A DNA stretch of 24,531 nt from Ruminococcoides intestinihominis (GCF_040096285.1 NZ_JBBMEY010000031.1:1-24531), one strand, 5' to 3'. Positions 8,267 through 15,812 are shown, numbered from the stretch's first letter. Notes: generated by a model from the letters alone, not told the origin. Numbers and translations are program-made.

Positions 8267-8275
8267 AATTGTAAC
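8246..8275. promoter_or_regulatory. perfect 9+12+9 inverted repeat over the acpP promoter
   Basis: GTTACAATT (8246-8254) is mirrored exactly by AATTGTAAC (8267-8275) across 12 bases. The arms cover the spacer, the -10 and the likely start site of acpP, and lie just upstream of the candidate aroE -35. This is the position of a repressor operator. It does not match the FapR or FabT consensus as I remember them, so the binding protein is unknown. Confidence 0.55.
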
Positions 8276-8362
8276 GGCTATGGATATATTTTATCAAATA
8301 TGTGATAATTTGTCCATAAAAGCTGAGGATTATTTTGTTAATTTAATAGGAGGATAATTACT

Positions 8363-8590
8363 ATGGTACTAGAAAAAGTAAAAAGCATTCTAGCAGAACA
8401 GTTTGATGTTGAAGAGGATACAATTACAGAAGAAACTTCTCTACAGGACGATCTAGGTGCAGACTCTCTTGATGTTGTTGACCTACTAATGTCAATTGAA
8501 GACGAATTCAGCATTGAAGTTCCTGACGAAGATGTTGAAAACATTAAGACAGTAGGCTCACTTGTAGCTTATATCGAACAGAACTCTTAA
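8363..8590 (+). CDS. acpP: acyl carrier protein
   Basis: Carries growing acyl chains on 4'-phosphopantetheine during fatty acid synthesis. The 75-residue acidic four-helix protein has the LGADSLD motif, with S35 as the attachment site, and the acidic helix II DVVDLLMSIEDEF. AGGAGG sits 9 bases before the ATG. Leucine codons are largely CTA, shared with the N-terminal part of proS and unlike many neighbours, possibly a mark of high expression. It is monocistronic, with its own promoter and terminator; no other fab gene is present in the window. Confidence 0.97.
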   Translation: MVLEKVKSILAEQFDVEEDTITEETSLQDDLGADSLDVVDLLMSIEDEFSIEVPDEDVENIKTVGSLVAYIEQNS

Positions 8591-8604
8591 TTTTAATTGT
8601 TCAA

Positions 8605-8640
8605 GATAGGGTTGGCTTTTTGCCAACCCTTGTTTTATTT
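8605..8640 (+). terminator. acpP terminator
   Basis: GGGTTGGC (8609-8616) pairs perfectly with GCCAACCC (8622-8629) around a T5 loop, followed by TTGTTTTATTTT. It starts shortly after the acpP stop codon. Confidence 0.92.
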
Positions 8641-8674
8641 TATGGTAAATTTACGGAAAAACCGTTATAAACAC

Positions 8675-8703
8675 TTGAAAAAACTACTCCTATTTTGTAT
8701 AAT
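8675..8703 (+). promoter_or_regulatory. proS promoter
   Basis: TTGAAA (8675-8680), a 17 bp spacer and a perfect TATAAT (8698-8703) sit about 40 bases before the proS ATG. No T-box or other leader RNA fits in the short untranslated region. Confidence 0.8.
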
Positions 8704-8742
8704 AAAAATAATGCGTAATAGACTTGAAGGGAGTTTATATTA

Positions 8743-10182
8743 ATGGGTAAAAATAAAAAATTTGTTTCTGCCATTACAAGTCGTGATGAAGATTTCGCAA
8801 AATGGTACACAGACATTGTAAAAAAAGCAGAATTAACTGATTATAGTGGTATTAAGGGATGTATGATTATCCGTCCTTATGGTTATGCTATTTGGGAGAA
8901 CATTCAGGCTGACCTTGACAGAAGATTTAAAGAAACAGGTCACCAAAATGTTTATATGCCTATGTTTATTCCGGAAAGCCTACTACAGAAGGAAAAGGAT
9001 CATGTTGAGGGCTTTGCTCCTGAATGTGCTTGGGTTACTGTTGGTGGACAGGAAAAGTTACAAGAAAGACTTTGTGTTCGTCCAACATCAGAAACACTTT
9101 TCTGTGAACATTATAGCAAGATTATTGAAACATACAGAGACCTACCAAAGCTATACAACCAGTGGTGTTCAGTTGTAAGATGGGAAAAGACAACTCGTCC
9201 ATTCCTAAGAACAAGTGAATTCCTATGGCAGGAAGGTCACACAATGCACGAAACTGAGGAAGAGGCAAGAGAAGAAACTCTAAGAATGCTACGGGTTTAT
9301 ACTGACTTCTATAAGGAAACACTTGCTATTCCTGCTGTTATCGGTAGAAAAACAGAAAAAGAAAAATTTGCCGGTGCTGAAGAAACATACACTATTGAAC
9401 CAATGATGCACAACGGTGTTGCACTTCAGGGTGGTACATCTCATTACTTTGGTGATGGCTTTGCAAAGCAGTTTGACATTACTTTCCAGGGTAGAGACAA
9501 TAAGCCTCATTATCCACATCAGACTTCTTGGGGTGTATCTACAAGAATGATTGGTGCTATTATTATGGTACATGGTGATGATGAAGGTCTTGTACTTCCA
9601 CCAAAGATTTCTCCAATTCAGGTAGCTATTGTTCCTATTGCTCAGCATAAGGAAGGTGTGCTTGATAAGGCAAATGAACTTTATGACAGACTAAAGAAGC
9701 AGTTTAGAGTTAAGCTTGATGACAGTGACAACTCTCCTGGTTGGAAGTTCTCTGAATATGAAATGAAGGGTGTTCCTGTAAGAGTTGAACTTGGCCCTAA
9801 GGATATTGAGAACAATCAATGTGTTATTGTTCGTAGAGATAACAGAGAAAAGATTTTTGTTCCACTGGATCAGCTAGAGGACAAGATTACTGAAACTCTA
9901 CAGGCAATTCACGACAGTATGTATGAAAAGGCTCTAAAGAATATGCAGGAAAAGACATTTACTGCTAAGACTTATGATGAGTTTATTGATATTGCTGAGA
10001 ATCACCCTGGCTTTATTAAGGCTATGTGGTGTGGTGATACTGCTTGTGAAGAAAAGCTAAAGGAAGTTACACATGGCGTTAAGTCAAGATGTATTCCATT
10101 TAATGAAGAACATATTGCAGATACTTGTGTATGCTGTGGCAAACCTGCAAAGCATATGGTATTCTGGGGAAAGCAGTATTAA
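8743..10182 (+). CDS. proS: prolyl-tRNA synthetase, short archaeal/eukaryotic-type
   Basis: Charges tRNA-Pro with proline. At 479 residues it is the compact class IIa form without the INS editing domain of the E. coli enzyme. Motif 1 lies around GIKGCMIIRPYGYAIWE, motif 2 is RWEKTTRPFLRTSEFLWQE, and motif 3 is in the GVSTRMIGAIIMVHGDDEG block. An anticodon-binding domain (about 285-390) follows, then a C-terminal zinc-type domain with Cys pairs (CGDTAC, CVCCGK) ending in a terminal Tyr, a hallmark of this subgroup. The ribosome site is GAAGGGAG before the ATG. Lack of the editing domain implies that mischarged Ala-tRNA-Pro would need a separate trans-editing factor. Confidence 0.96.
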   Translation: MGKNKKFVSAITSRDEDFAKWYTDIVKKAELTDYSGIKGCMIIRPYGYAIWENIQADLDRRFKETGHQNVYMPMFIPESLLQKEKDHVEGFAPECAWVTVGGQEKLQERLCVRPTSETLFCEHYSKIIETYRDLPKLYNQWCSVVRWEKTTRPFLRTSEFLWQEGHTMHETEEEAREETLRMLRVYTDFYKETLAIPAVIGRKTEKEKFAGAEETYTIEPMMHNGVALQGGTSHYFGDGFAKQFDITFQGRDNKPHYPHQTSWGVSTRMIGAIIMVHGDDEGLVLPPKISPIQVAIVPIAQHKEGVLDKANELYDRLKKQFRVKLDDSDNSPGWKFSEYEMKGVPVRVELGPKDIENNQCVIVRRDNREKIFVPLDQLEDKITETLQAIHDSMYEKALKNMQEKTFTAKTYDEFIDIAENHPGFIKAMWCGDTACEEKLKEVTHGVKSRCIPFNEEHIADTCVCCGKPAKHMVFWGKQY

Positions 10183-10227
10183 TAAATACTTTAATAATTA
10201 AGAGTTTTTTAGAAAAGGAGGGGTATT

Positions 10228-11148
10228 ATGCCAATTAAGGTAGCAAACAATTTACCAGCTATTAAGATACTTGAGGAAGAGAATATTTTTGTAATGCCGG
10301 AAGACAGAGCAATTACTCAGGATATTAGACCCCTCAAAATTGTTATTCTAAATATTATGCCAACCAAAATTGCAACAGAAACCCAACTTATTAGATTATT
10401 AAGTAACACTTCTTTGCAAGTTGATGTTGACTTACTTCATATGAAAAGTCACTTGGCTAAGAATGTTAGCCAACATCACCTAGATACATTTTACAAAACT
10501 TTTGATGAAATTAAGGACACAAGGTATGACGGTATGATTATTACCGGTGCACCGGTAGAACATATGGAGTTTGAAGAAGTTGACTATTGGGAAGAGTTAA
10601 CGGAAATTATGGATTGGGCAAAGAAAAATGTTTGGTCAACATTCCACATTTGTTGGGGTGCTCAAGCAGGACTTTACCATTATTACGGTATTCATAAGAG
10701 AGAACTTGATGAAAAGTTAAGTGGTATCTTCCGTCACAGAATTTCTGCTAAGTATCATCCTTTACTTCGTGGACTTGATGATGTGTTTATGATGCCTCAT
10801 TCAAGATACACCGAGAGTATTCCGGAAGAGATTTATAGCAACCCTAACCTTGATGTACTTGCTACCAGTGAAAAAGCCGGTGTTGCTATTGTTGCTGACA
10901 AAACTTGCAGAAAGATTTTTGTTTTTGGTCATGCAGAATATGACAGAATGACTTTGGCTGATGAATATAAAAGAGATTTAAAAAAGGGTATTAACCCTAA
11001 AATTCCTTATAGTTATTTTCCAAAGGATAATGTTGATGGTATTCCTGATAAAAAGTGGAGAAGTACAGCTTTCTTGCTTTTTGCAAACTGGCTAAACTAC
11101 TTTGTATATCAGCAAACACCATTTGACTTAAATGAACTTAATAATTAA
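10228..11148 (+). CDS. metA: homoserine O-acetyltransferase (MetA family)
   Basis: Acylates homoserine at the start of methionine synthesis. The 306-residue protein is a MetA-type class I glutamine-amidotransferase fold, with nucleophile C142 (FHICWGAQAG) and the His-x-Glu pair in GHAEYD (H236, E238). Position 111, in TGAPVEHM, is Glu; in characterised MetA proteins Glu111 favours acetyl-CoA and Gly111 succinyl-CoA, so I predict an acetyltransferase despite the frequent succinyltransferase label. AAAAGGAGGGG precedes the ATG. It lies 45 bases after proS and may be cotranscribed with it; no SAM riboswitch is visible. Confidence 0.94.
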   Translation: MPIKVANNLPAIKILEEENIFVMPEDRAITQDIRPLKIVILNIMPTKIATETQLIRLLSNTSLQVDVDLLHMKSHLAKNVSQHHLDTFYKTFDEIKDTRYDGMIITGAPVEHMEFEEVDYWEELTEIMDWAKKNVWSTFHICWGAQAGLYHYYGIHKRELDEKLSGIFRHRISAKYHPLLRGLDDVFMMPHSRYTESIPEEIYSNPNLDVLATSEKAGVAIVADKTCRKIFVFGHAEYDRMTLADEYKRDLKKGINPKIPYSYFPKDNVDGIPDKKWRSTAFLLFANWLNYFVYQQTPFDLNELNN

Positions 11149-11155
11149 CGCAAAT

Positions 11156-11191
11156 AAAAACACCTATCAGTTAATTCTGATAGGTGTTTTT
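11156..11191. terminator. bidirectional terminator between metA and sigF
   Basis: CACCTATCAG (11161-11170) pairs with CTGATAGGTG (11177-11186) around a 6-base loop, flanked by A5 on the left and T5 on the right. It can end both the plus-strand metA transcript and the minus-strand spoIIA transcript. Confidence 0.9.
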
Positions 11192-11209
11192 GCTTTACCG
11201 GAGGGAAAT

Positions 11210-11842
11210 TTAGCAAAGCATTTTTGAGCGAATATTATGTAAAATTCTTTTTTCTTTTCTGCTGACTTGTACTTGAGTCATATTTAGGGTTTTGCCTGTT
11301 TCTTTCTGGGTCATATGCTTAAAGTATCTTAGTTCAATAAGTTTGTTATCTTCATCGCATAAGTCCTCTAAAGCCTTTTTTAGCGAGATTTTTTCGGTAC
11401 ATTCCTCCTCACAAGAGTTTACTGTAAGGTCAATTTCGGTGTTTTCTTCTGTGGTTAAAGATATAGGCAGCCTACCGGCATTTAGTGCATCATTTACCTT
11501 TTCTTCTGTGGTGCCTAATTTTTCTGCAATTTCACTTATAGTAAGGTTGTTTTCTTTCTCGGTAAGGGTGTTTATTTTTAGGTAAAGTTCCTTTAGGTTA
11601 CGGCTGACCTTTACTGTGCCACCTTCTCTGAAAAGCCTTTTAATTTCACCTAGAATCACCGGTACTGCATATGTACTTAATTTATAGCCTAATGTGTCAT
11701 CAAACTTATCAACTGCCTTTATAAGTCCAACACAACCTGCCATATATAGGTCCTCATATTCAATGCCTTTGCCCTTGAATCTTTTGCAACAAGAATGTAC
11801 AAGTCCTAAATTTTCTTCTACAATTTTATTACGACTTTTCAT
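11210..11842 (-). CDS. sigF: sporulation sigma factor F (SpoIIAC), short N-terminus
   Basis: Forespore-specific sigma factor of the sigma B/F/G group; it directs RNA polymerase after septation once released from SpoIIAB. The 210 residues include region 2 (YEDLYMAGCVGLIKAVDKFD, LSTYAVPVILGEIKRLFREGG), region 3 (TVKVSRNLKELYLKI, TISEIAEKLGTTEEKV) and region 4 (DNKLIELRYFKHMTQKE, TQVQVSRKEKRIL). B. subtilis sigma-F is about 255 residues; here the segment before IVEENLGLVHS is missing. The upstream in-frame codons reach a TAA within 11 codons and include no ATG, GTG or TTG, so the short start is real. AGGA lies 6 bases upstream, and the start overlaps spoIIAB by 14 bp. Confidence 0.92.
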   Translation of the reverse strand: MKSRNKIVEENLGLVHSCCKRFKGKGIEYEDLYMAGCVGLIKAVDKFDDTLGYKLSTYAVPVILGEIKRLFREGGTVKVSRNLKELYLKINTLTEKENNLTISEIAEKLGTTEEKVNDALNAGRLPISLTTEENTEIDLTVNSCEEECTEKISLKKALEDLCDEDNKLIELRYFKHMTQKETGKTLNMTQVQVSRKEKRILHNIRSKMLC

Positions 11843-12272
11843 ATTTTGTCCTAATAATCTTCTTGTATAAGGTTACTGTTGTGCCTTGATTTTCCTTTGA
11901 CTTTACCTTTACTTTGTCCATAAAACTTTCCATCACTGCAAAGCCAAGACCGGCTCTTTCTTCACCACCTGTTGTAAAAAGTGGTTCCATAGCTTTCTTA
12001 ATGTCAGGAATTCCCTTGCCTTTGTCACGAATTTTGATGGTGATTAGGTTGTCCTCTGAGATTTCACCTTTTATGTAAATTATTCCACTGCTGTCGCTGT
12101 AGCCATGTACAATACTGTTTGTGACAGCTTCAGATACAGCAGTTTTTATATCGGAAAGTTCATTTATTGTAGGGTCAAGTTGCAGTACAAATGCAGACAC
12201 AACACTTCTTGCAAAACTTTCGTTTATACTTTTTGAGGGGATTTTCAGTTCCATAGAATTTACAATATTCAT
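11829..12272 (-). CDS. spoIIAB: anti-sigma F factor and serine kinase SpoIIAB
   Basis: Holds sigma-F inactive and phosphorylates SpoIIAA using ATP. The 147-residue GHKL ATPase shows the N box DIKTAVSEAVTNSIVHGY (E48, N52), G1 motif DKGKGI (83-88), the ATP-lid region EPLFTTGGEERAGLGFAVMESF and a C-terminal GTTVTLYKK strand. Length and order match the B. subtilis protein. The start overlaps the spoIIAA stop by four bases (ATGA), with GGGGG upstream, and its 3' end overlaps sigF, as expected for a switch that needs fixed stoichiometry. Confidence 0.96.
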   Translation of the reverse strand: MNIVNSMELKIPSKSINESFARSVVSAFVLQLDPTINELSDIKTAVSEAVTNSIVHGYSDSSGIIYIKGEISEDNLITIKIRDKGKGIPDIKKAMEPLFTTGGEERAGLGFAVMESFMDKVKVKSKENQGTTVTLYKKIIRTKYEKS

Positions 12273-12571
12273 TTTACTACCCCCAATGTTTGAATACCGG
12301 CAAGGTTTACCATTCTTTTTAGATTAAGTGGTAGGTTAACAACTTCTAGCTTGCCACCGATTAATGACATTTGACGAAATCTTCCCATTATTAAGCCTAT
12401 ACCACTACTGTCCATAAACTTTACATTAGAAAAGTCTAATGATAGCTTTTGTGGTCGTAGTGCCTCTGTTTGGGAGTCAATCTCTTGCCTTAGCGATGTA
12501 CTTGTGTGTTGGTCAATCTCACCATTTAAAAATACTGTGAGAGATTTGTTTTCATATGTTGAGTTAATCAT
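12269..12571 (-). CDS. spoIIAA: anti-sigma F factor antagonist SpoIIAA
   Basis: STAS-domain protein that, when unphosphorylated, displaces sigma-F from SpoIIAB. The 100 residues contain FMDSSGIGLIMGRFRQM, with S55 as the expected phosphorylation site (reversed by SpoIIE, not in this window). I place the start at ATG 12571 (MINSTYEN), preceded by AAGGAAG; an upstream ATG at 12613 would read through the folC terminator hairpin and adds a non-homologous leader. It is the first gene of the spoIIA operon. No clear sigma-H promoter was found in front of it. Confidence 0.95.
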   Translation of the reverse strand: MINSTYENKSLTVFLNGEIDQHTSTSLRQEIDSQTEALRPQKLSLDFSNVKFMDSSGIGLIMGRFRQMSLIGGKLEVVNLPLNLKRMVNLAGIQTLGVVK

Positions 12572-12601
12572 TTTCAACTTCCTTTTCTGAAATTTGAGCA
12601 T

Positions 12602-12638
12602 AAAAAAGTTCATACTATTATAATAAATAGTATGAACT
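12602..12638 (-). terminator. folC terminator
   Basis: A perfect 13 bp stem (12607-12619 with 12626-12638; AGTTCATACTATT / AATAGTATGAACT) with a 6-base loop is followed on the minus strand by T6. It ends the yabB-rsmI-folC transcript only 31 bases before the spoIIAA start codon. A TATAAT lies inside the hairpin on the minus strand. Confidence 0.88.
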
Positions 12639-12669
12639 GAAAAATTTGTATTATTCTGTTGGATAGAAA

Positions 12670-13959
12670 TTATTTTTTAAATTTATTCATTAAAATAGGT
12701 CTGATTTCACCGGCTAGGTAAAGTGAACCACAAATCATTACTGTACCATTAATTTCATCAGCCAGTGCAAGGGCTTTGTCAATAGCTTCTTCCGGTGTTT
12801 CACAAGGAATAGCATTGTTGAATTTTCCTTCACACATTTTTGCAAGTTCAGTATTGCTGATTGTTCTTGGATTGTCAACAGTTAGTGTGAATACTGTGTC
12901 AAATTTACCGTCAATAAAATTAAGTGAATGGGTAATGTCTTTATCCTTTAGCATACCCATAATTAATACTCTAGGTGCAGTTGTGTATTCATCAACACTT
13001 TTTGCAAAAGCTTCCATACCGTTAGGATTGTGAGCACCATCAAGAATAACTGTAGGTTCTTTTGAGAGAACTTCAAACCTTGCCGGATTATTGGCCTTTG
13101 CAATACCGTATTCAATATCGGTAGGGGTAATGCCAAAGTAATGTTCATCATTTAGTACTTCAATAGCAGTTAAAGCAGTTTTTAGGTTGCTGATTTGGTG
13201 TAGTCCTACAAGGTGTAGGGTAAACTCTTTTCCTTTATATTTAACAATTGTTCCATCTAATGTGGAAAGTTTTACTTTTACTTTGCAGTCCTCGGCAAAG
13301 TGATACATATTGTGCTTTTCTACACAATCCTTTACAATTTGCTTTTCAATTTCCTTGTGAGTTTGTTCACCGATAACTGTGTTGGAGTCTTTCTTGATAA
13401 TACCACATTTTTGGTAAGTGATTTTCTCAATTGTATCACCAAGTACAGCAGTATGGTCAAGGTCAATCGGTGTGATAACTGAACATAGTGGTGCAGGGAT
13501 AGTGTTGGTACAATCAAGCAATCCTCCCATACCTGTTTCAAGCACAACAATGTCACACTTTTCAATGTAATAATAGTAAAATGCAATAGCATTTACAAAT
13601 TCAAATTCTGTAATGATTTCATCATTCTCAGCCATTTGTTCTACAAATGGATAAATGTATTCTACAATATCGGCTAACTTCTGCTTTGGTATCATTTCAC
13701 CGTTAATCTGTATTCTTTCTCTAAAATCAGTGATGAATGGTGAGATGAAAAGTCCTGTTTTGTACTTAGCCTCAGTAAGTACAGAACTAATCATTTGGCA
13801 AACAGAACCTTTGCCGTTAGTACCGGCTACATGAACAAATTTGCATTTGTCCTGAGGGTTGCCAATAAGGTCAAGTAACTTTAAAATTCTGTCTAGTCCC
13901 GGTCTTGAACCAAAATGTAAAAGACCATGTATTTTTTCTAATGCTTCAGTATATGTCAT
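12670..13959 (-). CDS. folC: folylpolyglutamate synthase / dihydrofolate synthase
   Basis: Mur-ligase family enzyme that adds glutamate to dihydropteroate and/or tetrahydrofolates using ATP. The 429 residues include the P-loop VAGTNGKGSV (44-53), FISPFITDFRERIQINGE, the LDHTAVLGDTIEKITYQKCGIIK block with the carbamylated-lysine region, and ILDGAHNPNGMEAF opening the C-terminal domain. Whether it carries both activities cannot be read from sequence. The start overlaps the rsmI stop by 4 bp (ATGA). It is the third and last gene of the yabB-rsmI-folC unit. Confidence 0.96.
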   Translation of the reverse strand: MTYTEALEKIHGLLHFGSRPGLDRILKLLDLIGNPQDKCKFVHVAGTNGKGSVCQMISSVLTEAKYKTGLFISPFITDFRERIQINGEMIPKQKLADIVEYIYPFVEQMAENDEIITEFEFVNAIAFYYYYIEKCDIVVLETGMGGLLDCTNTIPAPLCSVITPIDLDHTAVLGDTIEKITYQKCGIIKKDSNTVIGEQTHKEIEKQIVKDCVEKHNMYHFAEDCKVKVKLSTLDGTIVKYKGKEFTLHLVGLHQISNLKTALTAIEVLNDEHYFGITPTDIEYGIAKANNPARFEVLSKEPTVILDGAHNPNGMEAFAKSVDEYTTAPRVLIMGMLKDKDITHSLNFIDGKFDTVFTLTVDNPRTISNTELAKMCEGKFNNAIPCETPEEAIDKALALADEINGTVMICGSLYLAGEIRPILMNKFKK

Positions 13960-14777
13960 AGTAATTCCTTATAAATCTCATTCTTCTTAAATCCGGTTAG
14001 TGATGCAATTTCTTTACTGGCAGTAGTAGCTTTTTCTCCATTTTCGATTAGCTTTTTAGCCATCTCTACTGCATCACTAAGGGTGTATGTTTCTTCTTCT
14101 TCCTTATGTGGTTTGCCACCAAGTACAAGGACTATCTCTCCCTTTAGTCCTGTTTCTCCATAATCTTCATAGGCCTTGTCTGTTGTTGTGCGAATAACCT
14201 CCTCATGAATTTTGGTTATTTCTCTAACAATGGATAGCTTTCTGTTTGGAAAGTAATTTGCAAAGTCCTTTAGTGTGTTGGAAAGTTTGTGGGGTGCTTC
14301 ATAGAAAAGCATTGTTCTTTCTTCATTTATTAGACTTTCCAGGTGTTCCTTACGGCTTTTCTTATTTACACTTAAAAAACCCTCAAATGTAAATCTGCCT
14401 GTTGGCAGTCCTGAAATAGCCAATGCCGAGGCAAAGGCAGTTGGTCCGGGAATAACAATGGTAGGAATTCCTTTTTCTTCACATTGCATAATGAGAAGTT
14501 CTCCCGGGTCACTGACACAAGGCATACCTGCATCTGTAACAATAGCACAAGTTTCACCATTAAGAATTCTATTTGTGATTATCTCACCTCTTTGAAGTTT
14601 GTTATGTTCAAAGTAGCTAACCATTTCTTTCTTTATACCAAAATGGTTTAGTAGCTTTAGTGTTACTCTTGTGTCCTCAGCAGCAATGAAATCAACTTTT
14701 TCAAGTGTTTCTATTGCTCGTGGGGAAAAGTCATTTAGGTTACCTATTGGAGTACCTACTACATATAATACACTCAT
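13956..14777 (-). CDS. rsmI: 16S rRNA (cytidine-1402-2'-O)-methyltransferase
   Basis: SAM-dependent 2'-O-methylation of C1402 in the ribosomal P site. The 273-residue tetrapyrrole-methylase fold has VVGTPIGNLND at the N-terminus, AAEDTRVTLKLLNHFGI, VTDAGMPCVSDPGE, the PGPTAFASALAISGLPT SAM loop, and REITKIHEEV. The C-terminal tail ends in a small helical segment (ASKEIASLTGFKKNEIYKELL), usual for RsmI. It is embedded by 4 bp overlaps between yabB and folC. Confidence 0.97.
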   Translation of the reverse strand: MSVLYVVGTPIGNLNDFSPRAIETLEKVDFIAAEDTRVTLKLLNHFGIKKEMVSYFEHNKLQRGEIITNRILNGETCAIVTDAGMPCVSDPGELLIMQCEEKGIPTIVIPGPTAFASALAISGLPTGRFTFEGFLSVNKKSRKEHLESLINEERTMLFYEAPHKLSNTLKDFANYFPNRKLSIVREITKIHEEVIRTTTDKAYEDYGETGLKGEIVLVLGGKPHKEEEETYTLSDAVEMAKKLIENGEKATTASKEIASLTGFKKNEIYKELL

Positions 14778-15511
14778 AATTGCTCCTTATAATTTCCGTA
14801 AACCTTTAGCATTTCTTCTGAATATTCACCTTGGCTATTTTCTATCATCAAGGTTTCTTCTGTAGTCATAAAGCCTCTCTTGCCACCTTTTCTGCCTTCT
14901 ACTAATACCAACTTAGGTGGTTTGTTTAGCCTTTGTTGTACAAGTCTTAGCCTTTTAGGTTCAATTTTGTATTGCCTCATTAGTACAAGAATATCAGTTA
15001 GCCTTTCAGGTCGTTGACAAAGACAAAACCTACCTCCAAAGTTAAGTAGGGAAGAACTGACCTTTACAATATCTTCCAAGGAACATTCTACTTCATGTCT
15101 GGCAGTTTTTTTCCCTGAATGTGGGTTGTGTAGTCCTGTGCCGTTTTCTTTATATGGTGGATTACATACCACAAGGTCAAAGTAACCGAAAGGTACTTTG
15201 CCTTTTAGGTCTTTAAGGTCAGAATTAATTACAGTAACATTTTCCAGGTTATTATGCTTTATACTCCTTTCAAGCAGAGAACAAGCATCTTCCTGAATAT
15301 CTACTGCAATAATTTCATTTGCCTTATTGTCTTTCTTCATAAGTAAGGGGATTGTACCACAACCTGTGCCAAGTTCAATTACTTTGTCATTTTTCTTAGC
15401 ATTACAAAAGTAGTTAAGTATTATAGTGTCGGTAGAAAAATGATGAATGTCGCTTACAATAATTTTAATGTTATTGCCAAGTGGCTCAAAATGTTCATTT
15501 GGATTTAGCAT
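14774..15511 (-). CDS. yabB: tRNA1(Val) adenine-37 N6-methyltransferase family protein (YabB-like)
   Basis: Class I SAM-dependent methyltransferase of the TrmN6/YabB family, which modifies the amino group of A37 in certain tRNAs; the exact substrate in this organism is inferred. The 245 residues show the SAM motif VIELGTGCGTIPLL (44-57), the acidic loop AVDIQED, and the amino-methyltransferase motif NPPY (117-120). AGGGGG precedes ATG at 15511. Synteny with rsmI, ricT and holB matches the B. subtilis yaaT-yabA-yabB-yabC region. Confidence 0.88.
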   Translation of the reverse strand: MLNPNEHFEPLGNNIKIIVSDIHHFSTDTIILNYFCNAKKNDKVIELGTGCGTIPLLMKKDNKANEIIAVDIQEDACSLLERSIKHNNLENVTVINSDLKDLKGKVPFGYFDLVVCNPPYKENGTGLHNPHSGKKTARHEVECSLEDIVKVSSSLLNFGGRFCLCQRPERLTDILVLMRQYKIEPKRLRLVQQRLNKPPKLVLVEGRKGGKRGFMTTEETLMIENSQGEYSEEMLKVYGNYKEQL

Positions 15512-15543
15512 ACAGTCCCCCTAAAATTAGTGTTTCCTAGAAA

Positions 15544-15572
15544 ATTATACTACAATATAAGAAAAACAGCAA
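15544..15572 (-). promoter_or_regulatory. promoter of yabB-rsmI-folC
   Basis: On the minus strand TTGCTG (15567-15572) and a perfect TATAAT (15544-15549) are separated by 17 bp. The -35 lies inside the stem of the ferredoxin terminator, so termination of one unit and initiation of the next share sequence. Confidence 0.65.
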
Positions 15573-15591
15573 GGCAAAAAACCTTGCTGTT
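15562..15591 (-). terminator. ferredoxin gene terminator
   Basis: AACAGCAAGG (15565-15574) pairs perfectly with CCTTGCTGTT (15582-15591) around a 7-base loop; on the minus strand the stem runs into TTTTTC. It begins about 22 bases after the ferredoxin stop codon. Confidence 0.88.
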
Positions 15592-15613
15592 TAACTAACT
15601 TCGCTCTCTTAAA

Positions 15614-15784
15614 TTATGCTTCTGCAGGAGCACCTACAGGGCATGTGTCTGCACAAGCACCGCAGCTGATACATTCGTCAGCGTTGATTTCGTATTTGCC
15701 ATCACCTTCAGAGATTGCACCTACAGGACAACCATCTGCACAAGCACCACAGCTGATACATTCATCAGAAATAGCATATGCCAT
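15614..15784 (-). CDS. 2[4Fe-4S] ferredoxin
   Basis: A 56-residue clostridial-type ferredoxin, a soluble low-potential electron carrier. Two cluster motifs are visible: CISCGACADGC with its CP (9-19) and CISCGACADTC with its CP (38-48), each followed by PVGA. AAGGAGGTG lies 6 bases before the ATG at 15784, and promoter and terminator are its own, so it is a short strong transcript. The two halves are nearly identical at DNA level over 29 bases (15648-15676 and 15735-15763, one mismatch). Electron partners cannot be told from the context. Confidence 0.96.
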   Translation of the reverse strand: MAYAISDECISCGACADGCPVGAISEGDGKYEINADECISCGACADTCPVGAPAEA

Positions 15785-15812
15785 TCAGAACACCTCCTTA
15801 TTAATTTATCCT

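Noticed and set aside
9289..9648. 119-codon minus-strand frame inside proS
   Set aside because: Antisense to the catalytic core of proS, with biased composition and no start signals.
10183..10227. Terminator between proS and metA
   Set aside because: An A/T-only imperfect stem before a T6 run is too weak to call; cotranscription remains possible.
12572..12613. Longer SpoIIAA starting at 12613
   Set aside because: The added codons read through the folC terminator T-run and the ribosome site of the proper start.
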